A stretch of DNA of 29,176 nucleotides from CAZLLE01 sp964560425 (GTDB lineage Bacteria > Campylobacterota > Campylobacteria > Campylobacterales > QNZT01): NCBI GenBank assembly GCA_964560425.1, contig CAZLLE010000066.1, forward strand, positions 1 to 29,176, written 5' to 3'. Made by a program: the position numbers and the translations under genes. Below are positions 8,251 to 15,702 of the stretch, one piece after another. The notes below the pieces were generated by a model. It saw only the letters and a program-made list of their open reading frames with translations, searched no databases and was not told the origin of the DNA. Position 1 is the first letter of the stretch, and the number at the start of each line of letters is the position of its first letter.

Positions 8251-8940
8251 CTATTTTTTTCCAAAACTTGCAATTAATGCTTCAATATCATCTTCATCCA
8301 TTAATGTATCTGAAGTATCTCCATGAATATGATTAGCAGAAGATACTCTACTCTCATCTTCAATATCAGAGTGAAAAAGTGAATTCATGTAAGAAGATAA
8401 TGCTCTCATAACATTTACAACTCTTTCTATTTTCTGCCTATGAATATCTTGATACTGCATTACATCCATAATCATCATAATTTCATCCATACCCATTTGA
8501 TCATTTGATATAATATTTTCTATTGTTTCAACTGCTTCTCTATTCTGTTTTAAGGATTTTTGAAAAGTTTCAATAGTTGTAAAATTTGAAGATAATTTAT
8601 CAAAAATATCTATATTTTTTTTGAGTGTTTCCAGAATAATCGAAGCATCAGACTCTATATCCATCATATAACTGTTAACAACTTCTAGTTTATCAAAAAT
8701 CTCTGTAGCTTTTTTCTCTGAATCTTTTGTAACATCATCTAGCTGGGTAACAACTTTATGATCATCTGTTGGTGGTGGTGGTGGCCATTTAGCACTAGCT
8801 TCAAGTTTATAATTTTCAGCTATATCATCAACATCTTCAATAGGTTTTGCCTCCTCTTTGGATTCACTATTATCTTCTAGAAGAGCAATCTCTTCATCGA
8901 GATCACCCGCCATCAAAGCATCAAGTTCTTCTTGTGTCAT
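8251..8940 (-). CDS. cheZ: CheZ-like CheY-P phosphatase (Cj0700/HP0170 type)
   Basis: 229 residues (from the ATG at 8940) of the divergent epsilonproteobacterial CheZ family, which dephosphorylates CheY-P to reset chemotaxis. The long helical core carries the catalytic signature D165-I-H-R-Q169, matching Asp143/Gln147 of E. coli CheZ. The last residues DEDDIEALIASFGKK resemble the C-terminal CheY-P-binding peptide of CheZ. The N-terminus, MTQEELDALMAGD, resembles the FliM N-terminal CheY-binding peptide. A proline run (about residues 53-57) links this tip to the core. I prefer the ATG at 8940, about 9 nt after GGGAG, because an upstream TTG at 8955 would place GGGAG inside the gene. It shares a divergent intergenic region with the PHP gene. 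Confidence 0.87.
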   Translation of the reverse strand: MTQEELDALMAGDLDEEIALLEDNSESKEEAKPIEDVDDIAENYKLEASAKWPPPPPTDDHKVVTQLDDVTKDSEKKATEIFDKLEVVNSYMMDIESDASIILETLKKNIDIFDKLSSNFTTIETFQKSLKQNREAVETIENIISNDQMGMDEIMMIMDVMQYQDIHRQKIERVVNVMRALSSYMNSLFHSDIEDESRVSSANHIHGDTSDTLMDEDDIEALIASFGKK

Positions 8941-8972
8941 TCCTAAAACTCCCAAATTAATTTACTTATGTT

Positions 8973-8978
8973 AGTATA
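8973..8978 (-). promoter_or_regulatory. Candidate -10 box for the cheZ-like gene
   Basis: TATACT on the minus strand, about 33 nt before the chosen ATG, in the 77-nt divergent spacer. No convincing -35 box is seen, which is usual for this phylum. Position and consensus only. Confidence 0.3.
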
Positions 8979-9017
8979 TCGACGAATAGAAATATAAATT
9001 AATGAATAAGGAAGTTA

Positions 9018-9797
9018 ATGTTAGTAGATCTACATAATCATACAATTTTATGTAACCATGCAAAAGGTTCAACTAACGAATATGTCCAAGCGGCTATTAA
9101 AGCAGGAACTTCATATTTTGGTTTTAGTGACCATGCACCTATGAATTTTAGTCAAAAATATCGTATGTCTTTTGATCAAATGGACATGTATGAAAAAGAT
9201 ATTCACTCATTAAAAGAGAGATACAAAGATCAAATAGATATTCTTCTGGCATATGAAGTTGACTTTTTGGAAGGCTATATGGATGAGAGAGTATTAAATG
9301 CAGATGTTGATTATCTTATAGGCTCTGTCCATTTTATCAAAAAATGGGAATTTGATAATCCTGAATTTATTGGAGAGTATAAAAACAGAGATATTAACCA
9401 AATTTGGCAAGAGTATTTCGACACAATTGAAGAGATGGCAAAACAAAATTTATTTGACATTGTAGGACATATTGATCTAATTAAAATATTCAAATATATG
9501 CCAACAAAAGATATTAGGATCATAGCCCAAAATGCAATTAAAGCAATCAAAAAAGCTGACATGGTTGTGGAATTAAATACAGCTGGATATAGAAAACCTA
9601 TAGGAGAAGCATATCCTTCTAGTGATATTTTAGAACTTTTAAGTGATTTTAATATTCCTATTACATTTGGAAGTGATGCCCATGATCCATCTCAAATAGC
9701 TCTACGATCAAACGAAATTGAGAATCTAGCAAAAAGATTTGGATATAGAGAATGTGCCATCTTTAAACAAAGAGAAAGACAAATGATTAATTTTTAG
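9018..9797 (+). CDS. PHP-domain histidinol-phosphatase-type hydrolase
   Basis: 259-residue PHP (polymerase and histidinol phosphatase) metallohydrolase. Metal ligands are visible in family order: His6 and His8 (DLHNH), Asp38-His39 (SDHAP), Glu80, His105 (GSVHF), His151 (GHIDL), Asp220 and His222 (GSDAH). Length and motif spacing match HisK/HisJ-type histidinol-phosphate phosphatase, which makes histidinol in histidine synthesis. No other his gene is nearby, so the substrate is inferred. The ATG has AAGGAAG upstream. The gene is divergent from the cheZ-like gene and about 70 nt upstream of glnA, which has its own promoter. Confidence 0.85.
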   Translation: MLVDLHNHTILCNHAKGSTNEYVQAAIKAGTSYFGFSDHAPMNFSQKYRMSFDQMDMYEKDIHSLKERYKDQIDILLAYEVDFLEGYMDERVLNADVDYLIGSVHFIKKWEFDNPEFIGEYKNRDINQIWQEYFDTIEEMAKQNLFDIVGHIDLIKIFKYMPTKDIRIIAQNAIKAIKKADMVVELNTAGYRKPIGEAYPSSDILELLSDFNIPITFGSDAHDPSQIALRSNEIENLAKRFGYRECAIFKQRERQMINF

Positions 9798-9832
9798 GCA
9801 ATTCTTTCATCTAAGTTTCTGCTTTTATTGGG

Positions 9833-9838
9833 TATAAT
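9833..9838 (+). promoter_or_regulatory. -10 box of the glnA promoter
   Basis: Perfect TATAAT, 31 nt upstream of the glnA ATG at 9870, in the 72-nt gap after the PHP gene. A transcript from here would have a leader of about 25 nt, containing only the ribosome-binding site. No strong -35 element is visible. Confidence 0.6.
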
Positions 9839-9869
9839 GTTCCCACTTTTTAAAATTTTAGGAGAAATA

Positions 9870-11300
9870 ATGGGAAAATTCGTAAACAATGTAGAAGAGT
9901 TTTATAAGTTTTGTGAAGAGAATGAGGTTGAATTTGTTGACTTTAGATTTACAGATATTAAAGGTGCGTGGCATCACATCTCTTATCGAATGAGTGCTGT
10001 TGAAGCATCAATGTTAGAAGCGGGTTTACCATTTGATGGATCATCTATCGAAGCTTGGCAACCAATCAATAAATCTGATATGCTTTTAAAGCCAGAAGTC
10101 GGTACTGCATTTATGGATCCATTTACTGCTGATCCTACAATCATTGTTATTTGTGATGTTTATGATATTTATGAGAATGAGCTTTATGCAAAATGTCCAA
10201 GAAGTATTGCTAAAAAAACATTAGAGCATTTAGCTAGTACTGGTATTGGTGATGAGGTATTTTTTGGTCCTGAAAATGAATTTTTTATATTTGATGATGT
10301 ACAAATTTGGGCAGGTGTAAATAGATCAGGATATAGAGTTGAGAGTGAAGAGGGTGAGTGGAATGATAGCAGAATGGATTCTGATTATATCAACACAGGA
10401 CATCGTCCTAGAACAAAAGGTGGTTACTTTCCTGTAATGCCTACAGACTCTATGGTTGATCTAAGAGCTGAGATGATGCAAATTCTTGAAGAAGTTGGAT
10501 TAACAGTAATGTTAGGTCATCATGAAGTTGCACAAGCACAAGGTGAAATTGGTATCAAATATGACACACTTGTAGAAGCAGCAGATAATGTACAAAAATA
10601 CAAATATGTATGTAAAATGGTAGCACACCTAAATGGAAAAACTTGTACATTTATGCCAAAACCACTTTATGGTGATAATGGTAATGGTATGCATGTACAC
10701 CAATCAGTATGGAAAGATGGTAAAAATACATTCTACAAAGAGGGAGCATACGCAAACCTAAGTGAAACTGCTCTTCACTATCTTGGTGGAATTTTTAAAC
10801 ATGCCTCAGCTGTTGCAGCATTTACAAATCCATCAACAAACTCTTATAAGAGATTAATTCCGGGATTTGAAGCACCTTCAATCCTTACTTATTCATCTCA
10901 AAATAGATCAGCTGCTTGTCGTATTCCTTATGGTGCTGGTGAAATGGCAACAAGAATTGAGACTCGTTTCCCAGATAGCACAGCTTGTCCATATCTTGCA
11001 TTTGCAGTTCTTCTACTTGCGGGAATTGATGGTGTTAAAAACAAAGATATTCCTGTAGGACCAATGGATGAAGATCTATTTGAATTAACTCTTGATGAAA
11101 TTAGAGAAAAAAATATTCCTCAAATGCCTCATACTCTAAGAGAAGCATTAGAAGGATTGATTGCAGATCATGATTTCTTAAAACCAGTTATGACTGATGA
11201 TTTCATTGATACATACCAACACTATCAGTTTGAAAGACAAGTTCATCCTGATGAAGCTAGACCAACAGCATTTGAGTTCAAATCAACTTATTCATGCTAA
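9870..11300 (+). CDS. glnA: Glutamine synthetase type I, without the adenylylation tyrosine
   Basis: Ligates ammonia to glutamate with ATP; the central nitrogen-assimilation enzyme, a cytoplasmic dodecamer. 476 residues from the ATG at 9870, which has GGAG 5 nt upstream; the TTG at 9828 lies before the -10 box and is rejected. Family signatures seen include the PFDGSSIEAW segment, the Glu-containing FGPENEFF, the GNGMHVHQS loop and the NRSAACRIPYG ATP site. In the adenylylation loop, where enteric enzymes have NLYDLP, this protein has DLFELT with Phe404, so it cannot be adenylylated there. H. pylori GlnA has a similar Phe (recalled). Control is therefore likely transcriptional or by feedback. 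A strong terminator follows. Confidence 0.97.
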   Translation: MGKFVNNVEEFYKFCEENEVEFVDFRFTDIKGAWHHISYRMSAVEASMLEAGLPFDGSSIEAWQPINKSDMLLKPEVGTAFMDPFTADPTIIVICDVYDIYENELYAKCPRSIAKKTLEHLASTGIGDEVFFGPENEFFIFDDVQIWAGVNRSGYRVESEEGEWNDSRMDSDYINTGHRPRTKGGYFPVMPTDSMVDLRAEMMQILEEVGLTVMLGHHEVAQAQGEIGIKYDTLVEAADNVQKYKYVCKMVAHLNGKTCTFMPKPLYGDNGNGMHVHQSVWKDGKNTFYKEGAYANLSETALHYLGGIFKHASAVAAFTNPSTNSYKRLIPGFEAPSILTYSSQNRSAACRIPYGAGEMATRIETRFPDSTACPYLAFAVLLLAGIDGVKNKDIPVGPMDEDLFELTLDEIREKNIPQMPHTLREALEGLIADHDFLKPVMTDDFIDTYQHYQFERQVHPDEARPTAFEFKSTYSC

Positions 11301-11306
11301 TTTAAT

Positions 11307-11334
11307 TTTTATAGGAGATCTCTCTCCTATAAAA
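11307..11334 (+). terminator. Intrinsic terminator of glnA
   Basis: A perfect 12-bp inverted repeat (TTTTATAGGAGA / TCTCCTATAAAA) with a 4-nt loop begins 7 nt after the glnA stop codon and is followed by a T/C-rich stretch (TTCTTCTTCTTTTT). Confidence 0.75.
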
Positions 11335-11352
11335 TTCTTCTTCTTTTTATGA

Positions 11353-11358
11353 TATAAT
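11353..11358 (+). promoter_or_regulatory. Extended -10 promoter of the helix-hairpin-helix gene
   Basis: TATAAT preceded by TGA gives an extended -10 (TGnTATAAT). It lies 32 nt upstream of the ATG at 11391 and immediately after the glnA terminator, so this gene is its own transcription unit. Confidence 0.6.
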
Positions 11359-11390
11359 TCAACTATTAAAAAATATTTAAGGGGAATTAT

Positions 11391-11846
11391 ATGATAAAAA
11401 AAGTATTACTACTACTTATTTTCACTACTGCTTCGCTTTTTGCGATGAATTTTCAGACTGCTTCAAAAGATGAACTTATGAGCATCAAAGGTATCGGAGA
11501 AAAAAGAGCTGCATCAATCATTAAATATAGGAAGACAAATAAAATCAAAGGTGCTGATGATCTAAAAAATATTCCAGGTATCGGAAAAGAGGTTGTCAAT
11601 AATGCAAAAAAGGGAATCAAAAACAGCACTAAAAAGGTAGTTAAAAAGAGCACAAAAAAAGTGACTCAAACAAAAAAAACAGTAACAAAACCAATATCTA
11701 AAAAAGCTCCTTCCAAAAAAGAGGTTGCAACTAAAAAACCAAAAATTAAAAAAGAGTTAAAAAAAGCTGGTGATAAAACTAAAAAAGCCAAAAAGAAGAG
11801 TCTTGCAAAAATTAAAAAAGAGACAAAGAAAATAGAAAAGAAATAA
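11391..11846 (+). CDS. Exported ComEA-like helix-hairpin-helix DNA-binding protein with Lys-rich tail
   Basis: 151 residues. A signal peptide (about 1-18, K-K then a long Leu/Ile core ending SLFA) is followed by one ComEA-type helix-hairpin-helix pair, with SIKGIGEKRAASI (residues 32-44) and IPGIGKEVV (63-71). These domains bind DNA backbone non-specifically. The C-terminal half (about 75-151) is a histone H1-like Lys/Ala/Thr-rich tail, strongly basic and low complexity. ComEA proteins are periplasmic DNA receptors in natural transformation, so DNA uptake or periplasmic DNA binding is the likely role; the tail is an unusual addition. The ATG has AAGGGG 6 nt upstream. The gene ends inside a hairpin shared with the convergent psd. 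Confidence 0.8.
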   Translation: MIKKVLLLLIFTTASLFAMNFQTASKDELMSIKGIGEKRAASIIKYRKTNKIKGADDLKNIPGIGKEVVNNAKKGIKNSTKKVVKKSTKKVTQTKKTVTKPISKKAPSKKEVATKKPKIKKELKKAGDKTKKAKKKSLAKIKKETKKIEKK

Positions 11847-11876
11847 TAAAGAGTAGGTTAACACCTACTCTTTATT
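11845..11876. terminator. Bidirectional terminator between the helix-hairpin-helix gene and psd
   Basis: A perfect 14-bp inverted repeat (AATAAAGAGTAGGT / ACCTACTCTTTATT) with a TAAC loop lies at the meeting point of the two convergent genes. The minus-strand side is followed by a T-rich run. It overlaps the stop codon of the plus-strand gene and the last codons of psd. Confidence 0.7.
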
Positions 11877-12692
11877 GGCAATAACATCCGTATATCGAAC
11901 CTTTTTACCTTCAAAATCTTCTAATGAAACAAAATCTTTTTCAAAAAGCATTACAACAGTAGAACCCATCATAAACATACCAAGTTCATCACCTTTTTCC
12001 AAAGTAACACTATCATAATCATAAACTTTCATTTTAGAAGCATCTATATTAGTCTCTATTCTCTTATCAAAACTAAGTGTCATTTTACCTACATTTAAAG
12101 CTCCAACAAGAACTATAAAAAAGAGTCTATTTTCACTATCATAACACTCCAAAATAACCCTCTCATTTTTTATAAAAAGAGAAGGAACCTTTCTTAGGTA
12201 TTTGAAATTTACAGGATACAAAGCACCAGGTACATGAATTGCTCTTCTAACACTCATACTCATTGGGACATGATATCTATGATAATCTTTTGGAGATAGA
12301 TAAAAATTTATAAATTTTCCCTGATTTAGAGCTTCTATCTCTTCAACTGCAATATGTTCTGTTAGTAGTTCTGAAATAGAATATTTAAAACCTTTAATCT
12401 GTAAAGCTTCTCCCTCTTTAATTTCTCCCATAGAACTAATAAGAGAATCCGCTGGTGAAATAATAGATTTTGCATCTTTGGAAAACTCTCTCTCAAACCT
12501 CAATGATCTTGTAAAAAGGGCATTTAAACTCTCATAATGTCCTGCTTGATAAAAAGCATCTAAATCTACACCAGTCACTTTAACATACAAATTATTTACA
12601 AGAAGTTGTATAAATCCAGGGAACCTAGCTGAAGCAATCTTTCCAAAAATTCTTGAGAGTGTATTTGTAAATGATGCTTTAAAAATACCCAT
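11865..12692 (-). CDS. psd: Phosphatidylserine decarboxylase
   Basis: Makes phosphatidylethanolamine at the inner membrane. 275 residues. The proenzyme cleaves itself at a Gly-Ser bond to create the pyruvoyl group; here the site is MGSTVV (Gly243-Ser244-Thr245), a variant of the usual LGST. The catalytic-triad candidates are Asp82 (in SPADS), His138/His141 (YHRYH), and Ser244. The ATG start overlaps by one base the stop codon of the ferritin-like gene, so it is the last gene of the iscU-like / ferritin-like / psd unit. No pssA is in the window. Confidence 0.95.
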   Translation of the reverse strand: MGIFKASFTNTLSRIFGKIASARFPGFIQLLVNNLYVKVTGVDLDAFYQAGHYESLNALFTRSLRFEREFSKDAKSIISPADSLISSMGEIKEGEALQIKGFKYSISELLTEHIAVEEIEALNQGKFINFYLSPKDYHRYHVPMSMSVRRAIHVPGALYPVNFKYLRKVPSLFIKNERVILECYDSENRLFFIVLVGALNVGKMTLSFDKRIETNIDASKMKVYDYDSVTLEKGDELGMFMMGSTVVMLFEKDFVSLEDFEGKKVRYTDVIANKE

Positions 12693-13534
12693 TATTTTTT
12701 ACTCCGTATATGAGCCAATGCTTTCTCCATCAACGCTATATGATAATTTTCTTGAAAGTTAATAAAATTAAAAAAATTACTAAGAGAAGGATGATCAACC
12801 GCCTTTGCCAATGCAAGACAACCCTCTTTTGCCATCTCCTCCTCTTTGATACCATCAATAAGGAACTGTTCTAAATCATCAAATTGATAAACTCTTTGCA
12901 CTATAGTTCTAGGTACTGCTAATAGCCCCATTTTGGACATCATTCTTGCAAAACTTTTGAGATGAAAATGTGACTCATAAATAAGATCTACAAAAACAGA
13001 GGAGAGGAGTTTAGAATCTGTAAAAAGATTACTATATGTATAAACCAAAATAAGCTCATACTCTTTATAAGCCTCCTCAAAAAGAAATAGAATAAGAGAA
13101 TCACTCTGTTTTTGATTTAGCTCATACCCTTCCAAGACTCTTGATTTATTAAATGCCTTAATCTCTTCATTATTTGACTCATCTGATAGATATTCTCTTA
13201 GTTTTTGAATAAAGTAGATCTCATCACTAATAAATCTCTGATACATTTTGTCATTATTTTGAGGATAAAAGCTGTTCATTTGTTCAATTTGTTTAATCAA
13301 CTTTTCAAAAAGTTCAAAATTATTATCAGCCTGAAAATCTATATTATCCTTATCAAAATCAAACTCTTCACCAATCTCTGCCAAACTAGAACCAATCCAT
13401 GAAAGATGTCTATACTCAATCATAGCAAAATCATATATTTCATCAAAAAGTTTCTCATTTTGAATACTAAATGCACCAAACAAAATACTCAACCATAACT
13501 CATGTTTTTTTTGTAAAATATCTCTAGTTTTCAT
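12692..13534 (-). CDS. Ferritin-like multi-helix protein with repeated ExxH motifs, unknown function
   Basis: 280 residues, predicted all-helical and without a signal peptide. I do not recognise a named family. Three ExxH motifs are visible: Glu40/His43 (EYRH), Glu187/His190 (ESHFH region) and Glu262/His265 (ENYH). Paired acidic positions lie on other helices (Glu153-154, Glu231-233), the pattern of carboxylate-bridged di-iron ferritin-like bundles. I prefer the ATG at 13534 to the GTG at 13549 that would overlap the iscU-like gene more. The gene overlaps the 3' end of the iscU-like gene and precedes psd. An iron-storage, iron-donor or di-iron oxygenase role is inferred from motifs and the neighbour. 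Confidence 0.6.
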   Translation of the reverse strand: MKTRDILQKKHELWLSILFGAFSIQNEKLFDEIYDFAMIEYRHLSWIGSSLAEIGEEFDFDKDNIDFQADNNFELFEKLIKQIEQMNSFYPQNNDKMYQRFISDEIYFIQKLREYLSDESNNEEIKAFNKSRVLEGYELNQKQSDSLILFLFEEAYKEYELILVYTYSNLFTDSKLLSSVFVDLIYESHFHLKSFARMMSKMGLLAVPRTIVQRVYQFDDLEQFLIDGIKEEEMAKEGCLALAKAVDHPSLSNFFNFINFQENYHIALMEKALAHIRSKK

Positions 13535-13973
13535 CTTCAACCACCACACAATCTGTACTAATTGCTAAAGAGTACTCTTTTTCATCTTTTCCATCTTCTC
13601 TATTGGAGAAGTTAATTACAGATGCCAAAAATGATTTTGCAACCATTTCAGAACATGCTCTCTCCTCTTCAGGAGCAAATTTCACCTTTTCCAAAAACTC
13701 TTCGGCAACATCACTTGCTTCATCAAGGCTCTCTCCCTTGATAATATCTGTAAAAATAGAACCAGTTACAATTGTACTCATGCAGCCAATAGCTTGAAAT
13801 TTAATATCTTGGATTTTTTTATCTTTATCTACTTTCAAATAGATCTCTACAAGTTCATTATTATTTGGGTTTATACCTATGCCCTTAGCATTTTCATCTT
13901 TTACTACACCATAGTTTCTAGGGTTCATCATATGATCGAGGTATTCATCTTTTAGTGCTTCTCTATCGCTCAC
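13524..13973 (-). CDS. IscU/NifU-N-like protein lacking the first scaffold cysteine
   Basis: 149 residues with the IscU fold. The N-terminal HMMNPRNYG corresponds to IscU HYENPRNVG. FQAIGCMSTIVTGS (Cys64) corresponds to the second scaffold Cys, and ACSEM (Cys107) to the third. The first scaffold site, normally PxCGD, reads P-N-N-N-E (36-40), so the Cys and its Asp are Asn38 and Glu40. A C-terminal Cys142 is additional. IscU builds Fe-S clusters on three Cys plus Asp; this copy may be a carrier, a regulator or a divergent scaffold. The start is GTG with GGAG 5 nt upstream. No IscS/NifS gene is in the window. Confidence 0.8.
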   Translation of the reverse strand: MSDREALKDEYLDHMMNPRNYGVVKDENAKGIGINPNNNELVEIYLKVDKDKKIQDIKFQAIGCMSTIVTGSIFTDIIKGESLDEASDVAEEFLEKVKFAPEEERACSEMVAKSFLASVINFSNREDGKDEKEYSLAISTDCVVVEDEN

Positions 13974-14030
13974 TTAGACTCCTTACTTATCTAAATTTGC
14001 GTCATTCTAACATGTTTATGTAAATAGTTT

Positions 14031-14062
14031 TTATAGGAAACAAGAAAACTTATCTCCTATAA
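14031..14062 (-). terminator. Hairpin between the sugar transferase gene and the iscU-like gene
   Basis: Inverted repeat TTATAGGA (14031-14038) / TCCTATAA (14055-14062) with a small inner AAG/CTT pairing lies just after the stop codon of the sugar transferase. It lacks a clear T-tract on either side, so terminator function is only probable. The stem resembles the glnA terminator. Confidence 0.35.
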
Positions 14063-14070
14063 TTAATAAG

Positions 14071-15495
14071 TTAATAGGCTCCCTCTCTAAGAAGGACAAC
14101 TCTAACTGTTTTAATAAGAACCATGATATCTAACCATAACGACCAGTTATAAATGTACCATGTATCCACTTTGACCCTAAAATCATAATCTGTATCGCTT
14201 CTACCACTAACCTGCCAAAATCCAGTAATACCTGGTTTTACCATTTTATAATATTCAGCAGAATCTCCATAATACTTCTCAAGTTCATCAGCTACAACAG
14301 GACGAGGACCAACTAAACTCATATTTCCTTTTAATACATTAAATATTTGAGGCAACTCATCAAGTGAAGTTTTTCTGATAATATTACCAATTTTTGTTAC
14401 ACGAGGATCATTTTTAAGTTTATAATTTGTCTCCCACTCTTTTCTAATCTCTGGATCAGATTCTAATAACTCTTTGAGTCTCTCTTGCGAATCAGAAAAC
14501 ATACTACGAAATTTCATAACGGGAACAATTTCACCATCTCTACCAATACGATTATGAGCATAAAAGACTGGACCGGGGGACTCTTTTTTGATAAAAAATG
14601 CCAATATTGCAATAACAGGAAGAAGAATTGGTAATAGTAAAATAGATACTACTAAATCAAATACTCTTTTTACAACTTGATTAAATCCCGATCTAACATT
14701 ATTATTTACTCTAAGCATTAAAATATCTAAATCATATACATGATAAGTCTCTGTATTAAGAGGTGAGACACCATTAATCTCTGGAACAATTAAAAGAACC
14801 TTTACGCACTTTTGAATATCAACAATAATTTTTGATAATCTATCGGCTGCTAAAGTAGGAAGAGCTAAAATAGCTATATCTACATATGGCTCTTTATCTA
14901 AAAAATTTTCATAATCACCAATTTTACCAAGAACTTTAACATTTTGCTTTCCAATTTTATAGACTTGACCCTGTTTAGCAGCATCATCATCCAAAAATCC
15001 AATAACTGAAGTACCTAAGTAATCCTGATTATCCAGCTCTTCAACAGCAGCCCTACCAGCTCTTCCTGCACCAATTACAATTGTTCTTCTTTTAAAAAAA
15101 TCAAATTTATATAAAAAATGTTTAATCAAAAATCTACCAATAGGTAGTAAAACAATAGCATAAGCCCATAAAGATAGGACAATTGATCTTGGTAATTTAT
15201 TAGAGAATTCACCAACAGAGAGCATTACAAATACAATCAAAATTGTTAAGGACATTAACTTAAATATTTTTTTTGTCTCATCCCAAAATGGCTTTCTTGT
15301 AGTATAAAGCTGTTCATTTTCAAATGTCAACAACATAATAAGAGGTAGCCACCAATATGACAACATTGTACTTAAACTAAAATCACCAATAATCTCTCCA
15401 AACAAGCTTCCTGTGTAATATGCTAATATTACAGATATATAGTAAAATAGTAAGTCAAAGAAAACTAATAACGAAATTTCCAAAATTTTTTTCAA
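14071..15495 (-). CDS. WbaP-type undecaprenyl-phosphate sugar-phosphate transferase
   Basis: Initiates polysaccharide or O-antigen assembly by moving a hexose-1-phosphate onto undecaprenyl phosphate. 474 residues. The N-terminal third has several transmembrane helices (within about 1-135). A central Rossmann-like domain contains GAGRAGRAAVEEL (about 143-155). The C-terminal polyprenol sugar transferase domain (about 275-474) includes KFRSM, the catalytic pair Asp379-Glu380 (TSLDELPQ), LVGPRP, and the WbaP-type ITGFWQVSGRS. The start is a TTG with AAAGG about 8 nt before it. No other glycan-assembly genes adjoin it, so the sugar and product are unknown. The 200-nt A/T-rich upstream gap probably holds its promoter. 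Confidence 0.9.
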   Translation of the reverse strand: MKKILEISLLVFFDLLFYYISVILAYYTGSLFGEIIGDFSLSTMLSYWWLPLIMLLTFENEQLYTTRKPFWDETKKIFKLMSLTILIVFVMLSVGEFSNKLPRSIVLSLWAYAIVLLPIGRFLIKHFLYKFDFFKRRTIVIGAGRAGRAAVEELDNQDYLGTSVIGFLDDDAAKQGQVYKIGKQNVKVLGKIGDYENFLDKEPYVDIAILALPTLAADRLSKIIVDIQKCVKVLLIVPEINGVSPLNTETYHVYDLDILMLRVNNNVRSGFNQVVKRVFDLVVSILLLPILLPVIAILAFFIKKESPGPVFYAHNRIGRDGEIVPVMKFRSMFSDSQERLKELLESDPEIRKEWETNYKLKNDPRVTKIGNIIRKTSLDELPQIFNVLKGNMSLVGPRPVVADELEKYYGDSAEYYKMVKPGITGFWQVSGRSDTDYDFRVKVDTWYIYNWSLWLDIMVLIKTVRVVLLREGAY

Positions 15496-15593
15496 TACTT
15501 AAACCTTTCTTTATTTTTAAATATTCACCATAGTATATTATTTTATATTAAATTTATTTTAAACTTAGTATTAATTTATATTACTAATTAAAA

Positions 15594-15599
15594 ATTATA
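15594..15599 (-). promoter_or_regulatory. Candidate -10 box for the sugar transferase gene
   Basis: TATAAT on the minus strand, about 100 nt before the TTG start. A second candidate (TATACT) lies nearer the gene at about 15530. The 15496-15702 gap otherwise contains only A/T-rich sequence with no ORF or clear hairpin. Confidence 0.3.
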
Positions 15600-15702
15600 A
15601 TAAATAATCTGGGACTTATTGTGAATTTTTAGTGCCAATAGATAACTAATAACACATATATTTGTATATATCGTCTTTTATAGATTAAAATTAAGGTAAA
15701 AA

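Noticed and set aside
8941..8955. Upstream TTG start for the cheZ-like gene
   Set aside because: It would place the GGGAG ribosome-binding site inside the coding sequence; the ATG at 8940 fits it.
9828..9869. Upstream TTG start for glnA giving a 14-residue extension
   Set aside because: It lies before the TATAAT box and lacks a ribosome-binding site, while the ATG at 9870 has GGAG at correct spacing and gives the usual GlnA length.
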